Assembly: GCF_009749385.1 (NCBI RefSeq)
Contig: NZ_WBIN01000001.1
Span: forward strand, 248,001 to 312,000
Source of the DNA: Agromyces allii
GTDB lineage: Bacteria; Actinomycetota; Actinomycetes; Actinomycetales; Microbacteriaceae
DNA length: 64,000 bases
Direction: 5' to 3'
A model generated the notes under the pieces. The model was not told the DNA's origin, ran no database searches, and saw only the letters and a list, made by a program, of their open reading frames with translations. Shown piece by piece: positions 9,318 through 19,491 of this stretch. Both the position numbers and the translations under genes were made by a program. How positions within the stretch are numbered: the first letter of the stretch is position 1; every line of letters starts with the position of its first letter.

Positions 9318-10172
9318 TCAGCCGGTCACGCGCATCGCCAGCCAGGCGAAGCCGTCGAACCGAACGCCGTCGGCGCCGAACATCTCGAGGTGCAGGTGGG
9401 GGCCCGTCGACTGACCGGTGGTGCCGACGACGCCGATCTGCTGGCCGGCCGTGACGTGGTCGCCCACGCCCACCGTCATCGAGCCGCTCTGCATGTGGGC
9501 GTACGACGAGGTCACGAGCGTGCCGCCGATGTTGTGCTGCACCTCGATGTTCACGCCGAGACCGCCGCCGTTCTCGGTCGCGAGCACGACGACGCCGTCG
9601 GCGATCGACACGATCGGCGAACCGTTGCCCGGGTTGAAGTCGACGCCGTCGTGCACCGTCGAGCAGCCGGCGCAGGGAGCCGAGCGGGGGCCGAACCCGT
9701 CGCTCTGGCGCTCGGGGGTGAGCACGGGCCACACGATGCGGTCGGTCTCGATGAGCGAGACCGAGCCGACGCTCGCGACCTGCGACACCAGAGGCGGCGG
9801 GGCGGCCTCGACCGCGTAGGTGCTCGCACCCGCGACCGCTGCCGGCATGACCACGTCGCTCGCGACCTCGATGGTCTGCGGCTCGAGCTCGACCGTGTCG
9901 CCGGTGTACGGCGCCGGCGCGTAGACCGAGGCGGTCGTGTCGCTCGCGCTCACGGCGAGGGCCGGAACACTCGAGCTGATCACCATGGCCCCGACGAAGC
10001 CGAGTCCGAGCAGCACGAGACCGGCCCGTCGTGGGAGCAGGTCGCGCATGGGCGGCACCGAGGCGATCGCGGCGCGGAAGGCCTGGTTCGCGGGAAGGAC
10101 ACGGGCATGGGTGCCGCGGACGGCCGCACGGGATCGCGCAGCGGCTCGGCGGCCGAAGTGGGGGAAGGTCAT
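9318..10172 (-). CDS. M23 family metallopeptidase
   Basis: A 284-aa exported LytM-type zinc endopeptidase, probably cutting peptidoglycan cross-bridges. An N-terminal basic region and one membrane segment (about 50-73) precede a linker, and the catalytic domain is about 148-275. Zinc ligands are visible as H174 and D178 in STVHDGVDF and H261 in HLHLE, with H226 (SYAHM) and H259 as catalytic partners. All active-site residues are present, so it should be active rather than a degenerate regulator. ATG 10172 is the first start; MRDLLPRR at residue 42 is a shorter option. The promoter region holds the palindrome GAAACGTTTC. Confidence 0.9.
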   Translation of the reverse strand: MTFPHFGRRAAARSRAAVRGTHARVLPANQAFRAAIASVPPMRDLLPRRAGLVLLGLGFVGAMVISSSVPALAVSASDTTASVYAPAPYTGDTVELEPQTIEVASDVVMPAAVAGASTYAVEAAPPPLVSQVASVGSVSLIETDRIVWPVLTPERQSDGFGPRSAPCAGCSTVHDGVDFNPGNGSPIVSIADGVVVLATENGGGLGVNIEVQHNIGGTLVTSSYAHMQSGSMTVGVGDHVTAGQQIGVVGTTGQSTGPHLHLEMFGADGVRFDGFAWLAMRVTG

Positions 10173-10226
10173 GGGTGGAGCAGGTATTTCTGGTCGGGGG
10201 CGTCCAGGTGAATCATTCCAACGTAT

Positions 10227-10236
10227 GAAACGTTTC
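10227..10236. promoter_or_regulatory. Palindrome GAAACGTTTC upstream of the M23 gene
   Basis: A perfect 10-bp palindrome with a central CG, in an AT-richer stretch 55-64 bases upstream of the peptidase start. LacI-family operators have this central-CG form, so it may bind such a regulator, but no regulator gene lies nearby. Confidence 0.4.
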
Positions 10237-10307
10237 TGTACAAACCCTCAACTTCGCCTGCGCAACCCGTGTGCGCCGGTGCACTCCAGCCCCGTGGAGA
10301 CGCCGAA

Positions 10308-10350
10308 AGGGGCGGATGTCGCAGGCTTGCAACCCGTGACATCCGCCCCT
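10308..10350 (-). terminator. Terminator after typA
   Basis: Inverted repeat of 13 bp (10308-10320 and 10338-10350) with a 17-base loop, starting 12 bases beyond the typA stop on the minus strand. Confidence 0.7.
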
Positions 10351-10361
10351 CTCGAAGCGGC

Positions 10362-12266
<1,905 letters not shown>

Positions 12267-12437
12267 GTTCGGTCCTCTGGGCTGGTGGGCTTCGGATGCC
12301 GCGCCCCTCGGCCGCGAGGGCGGCACGACGGAGAACGCGGGAAGCGCTTTGGTGAAGGTCTGGGGATGCACGACCGAGATCGACGGCTCGCGCCCGACAA
12401 GCCTACCGTGCCGAGGCCGTGTTCACCTGAGAACCGA

Positions 12438-12474
12438 GAACGCCCGGCATCCGAAGATCGGATGCCGGGCGTTC
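12438..12474. terminator. Strong hairpin after the peptide ABC transporter operon
   Basis: Perfect 17-bp inverted repeat (12438-12454 and 12458-12474) with an AGA loop, between the last ABC gene and typA on the same strand. The arms contain GGCATCC/GGATGCC, the heptamer enriched throughout the window. Confidence 0.85.
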
Positions 12475-12511
12475 GCGGGTGCGCGGCGAGCCGCGCCGAG
12501 CCGGTTCGGGG

Positions 12512-14278
12512 CTACGCCCCGAGCTCGATGTTCGCGCCCGGAATGGCCGCGAGCAGGTCTTGCGTGTACTGCTGCCGGGGGTTCTCGAACACCTCGTCGG
12601 TGGTCGCGGCCTCGACGATGCGACCGCGCTGCATGACGCTCACGTGGTCGGCGATCACCCGGACGACCGCGAGGTCGTGCGTGATGAACAGGTACGTGAG
12701 GCCGAGTTCGCCCTGCAGATCGGCGAGCAGGCGCAGGATCTGGGCCTGCACGAGCACGTCGAGCGCCGAGACGGCCTCGTCGAGCACGACGATCTCGGGC
12801 TTCAGCGCGAGCGCACGCGCGATCGCGATGCGCTGACGCTGACCGCCGGAGAGCTCGTTCGGGTAGCGACCGACCAGGGTGCGCGGAAGCGACACCTGGT
12901 CGAGCAGCTCGAAGACGCGCTCGCGACGCGAGGCGCGGTCGCCCACGCCGTGCGTCGAGAGCGGCTCGGAGATCGTGTTGCCGATGTTGCGCAGCGGGTT
13001 CAACGAACCGTACGGGTCCTGGAAGACCGGCTGCATGCGGCTTCGCAGGTCGAAGAGCTGCTTGCCCGTGACGCTGGCCAGGTCTTGACCGCCGACGACG
13101 ATCTTGCCCGACGTGGCGTCTTCGAGCTTCAGGAGCATCTTCGCGACGGTCGACTTGCCCGAGCCCGACTCGCCCACGAGCGCCATGGTCGTGCCCTTGG
13201 GGATCTGGAACGACACGTCGTCGACCGCGGTGAAGTCGCCCGCACCACGGATCTTGTAGACCTTGGTGAGGTGCTCGACCGTGATCGCCGGCGGCGCCGA
13301 CTCGGCCGCCGCGAGCAGCTCGGCTCGCGCCTCGGCCGTCGCGAGCAGGTCGATCTCGTCGCCCGCCGCCGTCTCGGCGTCGGACTGCATCGCGGCCTCG
13401 GCCGCGGCGATGCTGCCCGTGGCCTGGATGCGCCGCGACGCGAGGCTCGGGGCCGCGGCCACGAGACGCTGCGTGTACGGGTGCTGCGGGTTCTGCAGGA
13501 TCTCGACCGACGGGCCGGACTCGACCACGCGGCCCTTGTACATGACCACGAGCTGCTCGGCGCGCTCGGCCGCGAGGCCGAGGTCGTGCGTGATGAACAG
13601 CAGGGTCGTGCCGAGCTCGCGGGTCAGCGACTCGAGGTGGTCGAGGATCACGCGCTGCACGGTGACGTCGAGCGCCGAGGTGGGCTCGTCGGCGATGAGC
13701 AGCTGCGGGTCTGCGGCCAGGCCCATGCCGATGAGCACGCGCTGGCGCATGCCGCCCGAGAACTGGTGCGGGAACTGCTTGAGGCGACGGTCGGCGTCTT
13801 GGAGGCCGGCCTGCTTCAGCACCTCGATCGCGCGCTTCTTGATCTCCTTGCGGCCGGTCGCGATGCCGTTGGCCTTGATGGCCTCCTCGACCTGGAAGCC
13901 GATCGACCAGACCGGGTTCAGGTTGGACATCGGGTCCTGGGGGACGAAGCCGATCTTGCGACCGCGGACGACCTCCATCTCCTTCTTCGACGCCTTGGTC
14001 AGGTCTTGGCCGTCGAGGAGGATCTGGCCGCCCGTGACCTGGCCGGTGCCGGGGAGCAGGTTGATGATCGCGTGCGCGGTCGTCGACTTGCCGGAGCCGG
14101 ACTCGCCGACGATCGCGAGGCTCTGGCCGCGGTAGAGCGTGATGTTCACGCCGTCGACGGCCTTGACCAGGCCGTTCTGGGTGTTGAACCCGACCTCGAG
14201 GTTCTTGATCTCGAGGATCGGACGCTCGGAGCCGTCGCGGCGCACGGCCGATTCGGTTGCCTTCGTGGTGTCGGTCAT
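12512..14278 (-). CDS. Peptide ABC transporter, fused twin ATP-binding subunit
   Basis: A 588-aa cytoplasmic ATPase with two complete OppD/OppF-type cassettes in one chain, energising the two permeases encoded upstream. Domain 1 (about 20-270) has Walker A VGESGSGKS (58-66), signature FSGGMRQR and Walker B IADEPTSALD. Domain 2 (about 330-580) has VGESGSGKS, LSGGQRQR and VVLDEAVSALD. Both domains carry the C-terminal oligopeptide motif (HPYTQRL and QQYTQDLL). The second Walker B has A-V in place of the usual P-T, a mild oddity. The start overlaps the upstream permease stop by 4 bp (ATGA). Confidence 0.94.
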   Translation of the reverse strand: MTDTTKATESAVRRDGSERPILEIKNLEVGFNTQNGLVKAVDGVNITLYRGQSLAIVGESGSGKSTTAHAIINLLPGTGQVTGGQILLDGQDLTKASKKEMEVVRGRKIGFVPQDPMSNLNPVWSIGFQVEEAIKANGIATGRKEIKKRAIEVLKQAGLQDADRRLKQFPHQFSGGMRQRVLIGMGLAADPQLLIADEPTSALDVTVQRVILDHLESLTRELGTTLLFITHDLGLAAERAEQLVVMYKGRVVESGPSVEILQNPQHPYTQRLVAAAPSLASRRIQATGSIAAAEAAMQSDAETAAGDEIDLLATAEARAELLAAAESAPPAITVEHLTKVYKIRGAGDFTAVDDVSFQIPKGTTMALVGESGSGKSTVAKMLLKLEDATSGKIVVGGQDLASVTGKQLFDLRSRMQPVFQDPYGSLNPLRNIGNTISEPLSTHGVGDRASRRERVFELLDQVSLPRTLVGRYPNELSGGQRQRIAIARALALKPEIVVLDEAVSALDVLVQAQILRLLADLQGELGLTYLFITHDLAVVRVIADHVSVMQRGRIVEAATTDEVFENPRQQYTQDLLAAIPGANIELGA

Positions 14279-15228
14279 CGACGTGCCCTCGCCTTCGGGT
14301 CGAGCGCGTCGCGGACGACCTCGCCGAGCATGATGAAGCTGAGCACCGTGATCGACAGCGCGATCGACGGGAGGATCAGCACCTGCGGGGCGGTGCGGAG
14401 GTCGAGCTGCGCGGCGCTGATGTCATTGCCCCACGACATGGTGCTCGACGGCAGTCCGACGCCGAGGAACGACAGGGTCGCCTCCGCGACGATCGCCGAG
14501 GCGAGCGAGATCGTGGTGATGACGATCACGGGCGCGATCGAGTTCGGGAGCACGTGACGGAGCAGGATGCGGAAGCGCGACACGCCGAGGGCGGTGGCCG
14601 CCATGACGTAGTCGGCGTTCTTCACCCTCAGGATCTCGGCTCTCAGCACACGTGCTGTCGCCGGCCACGCGAATATGCCGATGGCGAGCGAGATCACCCA
14701 CACGTTCGCGTACTTCGAGAACACCGACATGATGACCACGGCCGCGAGGATGTAGGGGATCGAGAAGAAGATGTCGCCGAGGCGCGAGAGCACCGAGTCG
14801 ATCCATCCGCCGTAGAAGCCCGCGAACGCGCCGAACGTGATGCCGAGCACGGCCACGAGCACGGTCACGATGATGCCGACCGAGAGCGACGTCGACGTGC
14901 CGTGGATGATGCGCGAGTAGATGTCGCAACCCTGCTTGGTGAAGCCGAGCGGGTGGCCGTCTGCCGGGCCGCCGTTGCTGTTCGAGAGCTGGCAGTCGTT
15001 GTTCGGCGGAACCTGCGTGAACAGGCCCGGGAACAGGGCGACGATCACGACGAGCACGATGAGCGCCGACGAGATCCAGAACATCGGACGGCCTCGGACG
15101 TCGGCCCAGGCGTCGGTCCAGAGGTTGGTGGGCTTGCCCTCGGCCTTGACCTTGTCGATCGCGACGAGAGGGGTCTCTTCGAGCGGTGCGACGAAGTGCT
15201 GCTGATCGGGTCTGGTGTTACTTGGCAT
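14275..15228 (-). CDS. Peptide ABC transporter permease (OppC/DppC type)
   Basis: A 317-aa inner-membrane protein with a cytoplasmic N-terminus, a first TM at about 50-72, a cysteine-containing extracellular loop and five further TM segments. The EAA-type loop that docks with the ATPase is visible at DYVMAATALGVSRFRILLRH. Gene order (binding protein, OppB-type, this gene, fused ATPase) and overlaps place it in a dipeptide/oligopeptide importer. It overlaps the upstream permease by 11 bp and the downstream ATPase by 4 bp. Confidence 0.93.
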   Translation of the reverse strand: MPSNTRPDQQHFVAPLEETPLVAIDKVKAEGKPTNLWTDAWADVRGRPMFWISSALIVLVVIVALFPGLFTQVPPNNDCQLSNSNGGPADGHPLGFTKQGCDIYSRIIHGTSTSLSVGIIVTVLVAVLGITFGAFAGFYGGWIDSVLSRLGDIFFSIPYILAAVVIMSVFSKYANVWVISLAIGIFAWPATARVLRAEILRVKNADYVMAATALGVSRFRILLRHVLPNSIAPVIVITTISLASAIVAEATLSFLGVGLPSSTMSWGNDISAAQLDLRTAPQVLILPSIALSITVLSFIMLGEVVRDALDPKARARR

Positions 15229-16147
15229 AGCGGATCCTCGGGTCGAGAACGGCGTACAGAAGATCGACCAGCAGGTTCACCACGAGGTAGATCAGCACCA
15301 TCACGGTCACGAACGAGACGACCGTGGGGCCCTCGCCGCGAATGATCGCCTGGTAGAGCGTGCGTCCCACACCGGGGACGTTGAAGATGCCCTCGGTGAC
15401 GGTCGCACCGACCATGAGCACGCCGAAGTCGACGGCCAGGTAAGTCACCACCGGGATGAGGGAGTTGCGCAGGATGTGCACGGGGACGATACGGCTGCGG
15501 GAGAGGCCCTTGCTCGCGGCGGTGCGAACGAAGTCCTGTCCGTCGGTCTCGATGACTGACGCCCTCGTCAGTCGCGTGATCTGCGCGAAGCTGATCGTCG
15601 CCAGCACGATCGCCGGGAGTATCAGGTCTTGGGTCGGTGCGCCTGGCCCGACCGTGGTTCTGAACCACCCGAGCTGGATGCCGAAGATGAACTGGGCGAC
15701 GAAGGCGACCACGAACACCGGCAGCGAGATGAGGATGAGGCTCACGACGAGCGCGCTGGCGTCGAAGATGCCGCCCTTGCGGAGACCCGAGATGAGACCG
15801 ACGGCGATGCCGAACACCATCTCGATGATGACCGCCATGAGGGCCAGTCGCAGCGTCACCGGGAACGTCTCGGCGAGGATCTCGGAGACCGGCTGCCCGG
15901 AGAAGGACGTGCCGAGATCTCCGCGGAAGATGTTGCCGAGGAAGATGAAGTACTGGACGATGAACGGCTGGTCGAGGTTGTACCGCTCACGGAGCTGTTC
16001 GAGCACCTGGGGCGGCGGGGTCTTGTCGCCGAACAGGGCGACGATCGGGTCGCCCGGCATGGCGAAGACCATGAAGTAGATCAGGAACGTTGTTCCGAGC
16101 AGTACAGGGATCGCCTGCAGCAGTCGGCGCGCGATGTATCCGGCCAT
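15218..16147 (-). CDS. Peptide ABC transporter permease (OppB/DppB type)
   Basis: A 309-aa inner-membrane protein with six predicted TM segments and the typical OppB start MAGYIARRLLQAIPVLLG. The EAA loop is seen at DFVRTAASKGLSRSRIVPVH, and the C-terminus ends DPRIRYAK as is usual in the family. It pairs with the OppC-type permease to form the pore. The start has GAGG upstream. A hairpin in the gap before it probably lowers its expression relative to the binding protein. Confidence 0.93.
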   Translation of the reverse strand: MAGYIARRLLQAIPVLLGTTFLIYFMVFAMPGDPIVALFGDKTPPPQVLEQLRERYNLDQPFIVQYFIFLGNIFRGDLGTSFSGQPVSEILAETFPVTLRLALMAVIIEMVFGIAVGLISGLRKGGIFDASALVVSLILISLPVFVVAFVAQFIFGIQLGWFRTTVGPGAPTQDLILPAIVLATISFAQITRLTRASVIETDGQDFVRTAASKGLSRSRIVPVHILRNSLIPVVTYLAVDFGVLMVGATVTEGIFNVPGVGRTLYQAIIRGEGPTVVSFVTVMVLIYLVVNLLVDLLYAVLDPRIRYAK

Positions 16148-16259
16148 CGATCAGGCCTCGCGCTTCGGATTAGTGGACATGTGGAAGAAACCTCACCCTT
16201 ATGCGAGTTCGACCCCACGATGCTACGCCGATCAGACGTGCACCGGAGGATACGTGAGT

Positions 16260-16290
16260 GTGGGGCGGCAGCCGATGGCTGCCGCCCCAC
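16260..16290 (-). terminator. Intra-operon hairpin between binding protein and permeases
   Basis: Perfect 14-bp stem (16260-16273 and 16277-16290) with a GAT loop in the 185-base gap after the binding-protein gene. In ABC import operons such hairpins let the binding protein be made in excess by partial termination or mRNA protection. Confidence 0.7.
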
Positions 16291-16332
16291 GGGCGCCTCA
16301 GAGTCTAACCCCGAGACATCCCAGATCGAGAA

Positions 16333-17955
16333 TTACTCGCTCTTGGTGATCTCGTAGTACAGCGGCACGGAGTTCCAGCCGAACTGCACGTCCTCGACCG
16401 TCTGGCCCCAAGCACCGTTGACCGTGGAGTACCACAGCGGGATCGCGGGGAGGTCCTGGAAGAGGATCTCCTGCGCCTGCTGGAACTTCTCGTTCGCGGA
16501 AGCGAGGTCGGTGTCGGCACGGCCCTCCTGGAGGAGAGCGTCGAAGTCGGCGTTCGAGTAGTCGCCGTCGTTCGAGCCTGCGCCGGTCGCGTAGATCGGG
16601 CCGAGGAAGTTGAACAGCGCCGGGTAGTCGGCCTGCCAACCGGTACGGAAGCCGGTCTCGATCGTGCGGTCGGTGATCGCGGTGCGGACCTCGGCGAAGG
16701 TCGGGTACGGAGCGCCCGACGCGTCGATGCCGAGGTTGTTCTTCAGCTGGTTCGCGACTGCGTCGACCCAGGCCTGGTGGCCGCCGTCGGCGTTGTACGC
16801 GATCTGGAAGGTGCCGCTCCACGGGGAGATGGCGTCAGCCTGGGCCCACAGGTCCTTGGCTGCGTCGGCGTCGAAGTCGAGGACCTCGGATCCGGGGATG
16901 TCCTCGGAGTAGCCGTCGATGACCGGCGACGTGAAGTCGTGGGCCGGCGTGCGGGTGCCCGAGAAGATCACGTCGGTGATCTCTTCGCGGTCGATCGCCT
17001 TCGAGATGGCGGCGCGACGCAGCTTGCCCTCTTCGCCACCGAAGTGCGCGAGGCGGTCGGGAACCGTGAACGACTGGAAGATCGCTGCGGCCTGCGTGAC
17101 GGCACGGTCGCCGAACTCGTCCTGGAAGGTCGAGAGAGCGCCGTCGGGGATGGCGTCGAGGACGTCGAGGTTGCCGCCCTGGAGGTCGGCGTACGCCGCT
17201 TCCTGCGTGGCGTAGAAGACGATGTCGAGGCCGCCGTTCTTCGGGGCACGAGGACCGTCGTAGTCGGGGTTCGCGACGAGGCTGATGCGCTCGTTGTGCT
17301 TCCAGGCGCCTTCACCGTCGAGCATGTACGGGCCGTTGCCGATCGGGTTCTCACCGAATGCGTCGATGTCGTCGAACGCCGAGGCGGGCAGCGGGTAGAA
17401 GGCCGAGTAGCCGAGGCTGAGCGGGAAGTCCGACTCGGGCTGGATCAGGGCGACCGTGAAGGTCGTGTCGTCGACGACCTTGAGGCCGGGGAGCTCTGCG
17501 ACGTCCTCATCGTAGGAGAAGCCCTCGATGTCGGCGAAGAAGTACTGCGAGAGCTGCGGGCCGTTGGCCGTGTTCGCGCCGTAGTTCCATGCGTCGACGA
17601 ACGAGCTCGCGGTCACGTCTTCACCGTTGGTGAACTTCAGACCCGGCTTGATCTTGATCGTGTAGTTCTGCGCGTCTTCGGTGTCGATGGACTCCGCGAC
17701 GTCGTTGTGCACGGCGCCGTCTGCGTCGTAGTAGACCAGACCCGCGAAGATCGAGTCGATGATCTTGCCGCCACCGGTCTCGTTGGTGTTGGTGGGAACC
17801 AGCGGGTTCTGGGGCTCGGAGCCGTTGGTGGTGACGACTGCGGAAGTGCTCGCGCCGTCGGTCGCCTCGGGCGAGCCGCTCGTGCAACCGGTGAGCACGA
17901 GCACTCCGGCCGCAGCAAGAGCAATGGCTGCAACGCCGATTCTCTTGATCTTCAA
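16333..17955 (-). CDS. Peptide ABC transporter substrate-binding lipoprotein (SBP family 5)
   Basis: A 540-aa extracellular lipoprotein that delivers peptides to the permeases. The signal peptide MKIKRIGVAAIALAAAG ends in the lipobox LVLTGC (lipidated Cys near residue 23). The mature part is a family 5 solute-binding protein (for example VAESIDTEDAQNYTIKIKPG and ISKAIDREEITD). The start is TTG: a perfect AGGAGG stands four bases before it, and no ATG/GTG gives a sensible signal peptide. A lipoprotein of this type next to typA also occurs in mycobacteria (lpqW), which may be the same ancestral arrangement. Confidence 0.94.
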   Translation of the reverse strand: MKIKRIGVAAIALAAAGVLVLTGCTSGSPEATDGASTSAVVTTNGSEPQNPLVPTNTNETGGGKIIDSIFAGLVYYDADGAVHNDVAESIDTEDAQNYTIKIKPGLKFTNGEDVTASSFVDAWNYGANTANGPQLSQYFFADIEGFSYDEDVAELPGLKVVDDTTFTVALIQPESDFPLSLGYSAFYPLPASAFDDIDAFGENPIGNGPYMLDGEGAWKHNERISLVANPDYDGPRAPKNGGLDIVFYATQEAAYADLQGGNLDVLDAIPDGALSTFQDEFGDRAVTQAAAIFQSFTVPDRLAHFGGEEGKLRRAAISKAIDREEITDVIFSGTRTPAHDFTSPVIDGYSEDIPGSEVLDFDADAAKDLWAQADAISPWSGTFQIAYNADGGHQAWVDAVANQLKNNLGIDASGAPYPTFAEVRTAITDRTIETGFRTGWQADYPALFNFLGPIYATGAGSNDGDYSNADFDALLQEGRADTDLASANEKFQQAQEILFQDLPAIPLWYSTVNGAWGQTVEDVQFGWNSVPLYYEITKSE

Positions 17956-18160
17956 TGTTCCTCCTGTAGACGTGCGTCGGCAGTGCGGCTTCTGGCCGCC
18001 CTGGAGCGCGGGATGAGTCGAGACTATGAATCGCCAACCCTCGAAGCAAACTCCTGCGCAAACTGTTACCGACGCGCAACCTTGCGAACGCAACGTGCGA
18101 CGGATTCCGGCGTGGCGCGCAGGATCTTTGCACACACGGCTCGTATGCGAGGATCAGTGC

Positions 18161-18922
18161 ATGTCGGCTGCTCGTTTGCGCATCGAGATCATCATCGTGC
18201 TGGGCCTCTCGCTCGGCGCCTCGGCGGTGTACTCGGTCGTCTCGATCATCGCGAAGCTCACGGCCGCGCAGGCGCTCGGAGACCAGTCGGTCGCCCTCAA
18301 CCCGAGCCGGTCGCAGCGCGAGTGGCTCGACTTCACGTACCAGTTCCTCGACGTGTTCTTCGGCCTGTTCGCGGTCGCGCTCGTGCTGTACCTGCTGTGG
18401 CAGCCGGGGCGCAGCCCGTTCCGTCGCATCGGCTTCGACCTGACCCGGCCGGGGCGCGACGCGGCATCCGGCCTGCTCCTCGTGCTGGTGATCGGCGTGC
18501 CGGGGCTCGCGCTGTACGCGGCAGGCCGTGCGCTCGGCATCACGGTCGCGGTGCAGGCGTCACCGGCCGACTGGCTGTGGTGGACCGTGCCGATCCTGGT
18601 CCTGCGCGCGCTCGAGGCCGCGCTCACCGAGGAGCTCATCGTCGTCGGCTACCTGTTCACGCGACTGCGCGAGCTCGGCGTCGGCCCGTGGGCGACGATC
18701 GTCTCGAGCGCACTGCTGCGCGGCAGCTACCACCTGTACCAGGGCTTCGGTCCGTTCGTCGGCAACGCGGCGATGGGCATCGTCTTCGGCTGGTGCTACC
18801 AGCGGTGGGGGCGCACGATGCCGCTCGTCGTCGCGCACTTCGTGCTCGACGTCGTGTCGTTCGTGGGCTACCCCCTGGCCGTCGCCTGGTGGCCCGGGCT
18901 GTTCGCCGCGCCGGCCTCCTGA
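18161..18922 (+). CDS. CPBP family intramembrane metalloprotease
   Basis: A 253-aa polytopic membrane protein of the CPBP (CAAX protease/bacteriocin-processing) family. The conserved residues are present: the Glu pair at 157-158 in TEELIVVGY, His191 in SYHLYQG and His226 with Asp230 in HFVLDV, within about eight hydrophobic segments. ATG 18161 follows GAGGATC at proper distance. The substrate is unknown; members process prenylated proteins or peptides or serve self-immunity. Its 3' end overlaps the convergent hypothetical gene by 55 bp. Confidence 0.88.
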   Translation: MSAARLRIEIIIVLGLSLGASAVYSVVSIIAKLTAAQALGDQSVALNPSRSQREWLDFTYQFLDVFFGLFAVALVLYLLWQPGRSPFRRIGFDLTRPGRDAASGLLLVLVIGVPGLALYAAGRALGITVAVQASPADWLWWTVPILVLRALEAALTEELIVVGYLFTRLRELGVGPWATIVSSALLRGSYHLYQGFGPFVGNAAMGIVFGWCYQRWGRTMPLVVAHFVLDVVSFVGYPLAVAWWPGLFAAPAS

Positions 18923-19341
18923 GGCTCGCGCTCGGGTTGCGGATGCCGCGGCTCGGGCAGCGGGTGCCGCGGCCGGGTCCTCGGGGCGAGGTGCGACCCG
19001 CTCGCGAGCGCGAGCACCGTGGCCGGCATCGGCGGCAGCGCCTCCTCGGGCGGCTCGACGCGGAGGTCCGAGTCGCTCGCGCGCACACGGGCCATCTCGA
19101 GCCAGCTGTGCCGCGACGGCGTGCAGGCGGCCGAGATGCCGTCGACGCCGTAGACGCCCGACTGCGCGAGCGCGCTCAACGAGTCGGCGCGCCGCAACGC
19201 CTCGGCGAGACCGGGATCTCGTCGCTCCAGGAGGCCGGCCCGCTGCTCGAGCCCGAACACGCGCGACGCCGCCGCGCTGCAGACGACCATCGCCGCGACG
19301 AACCCGACGCCGCCGACGATCGAGACCAGATCCATGAGCAT
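18868..19341 (-). CDS. Hypothetical single-TM protein
   Basis: A 157-aa product with one N-terminal membrane segment (MLMDLVSIVGGVGFVAAMVV), a charged helical part (about 25-60) and a Pro/Arg/Glu-rich tail. No family was recognised. GAGGGG lies upstream of the ATG at 19341, and TACACT at about 19376-19371 could be the -10. The tail overlaps the end of the CPBP gene on the other strand, so the last ~18 residues are constrained by that gene and look low-complexity. It could be shorter or not expressed. Confidence 0.5.
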   Translation of the reverse strand: MLMDLVSIVGGVGFVAAMVVCSAAASRVFGLEQRAGLLERRDPGLAEALRRADSLSALAQSGVYGVDGISAACTPSRHSWLEMARVRASDSDLRVEPPEEALPPMPATVLALASGSHLAPRTRPRHPLPEPRHPQPEREPQEAGAANSPGHQATARG

Positions 19342-19438
19342 CTTGCGCACCCCCTCGTGAGAGTGCCCCCAGTGTAGACCTGAGGTCACCTCACGTACAG
19401 GGTTCGAGGACGCGTCGGCGCGGTCGGCCGGCGCGCGG

Positions 19439-19478
19439 GCGACGGATGCCGCAGGCGGCCGCCCGCGGCATCCGTCGC
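19439..19478 (-). terminator. Terminator of the gcvT-gcvH-gcvP operon
   Basis: Perfect 14-bp inverted repeat (19439-19452 and 19465-19478) with a 12-base loop, beginning 13 bases after the gcvP stop. The arms contain the GGATGCC heptamer. Confidence 0.8.
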
Positions 19479-19491
19479 CCTGCTCTGCTCG

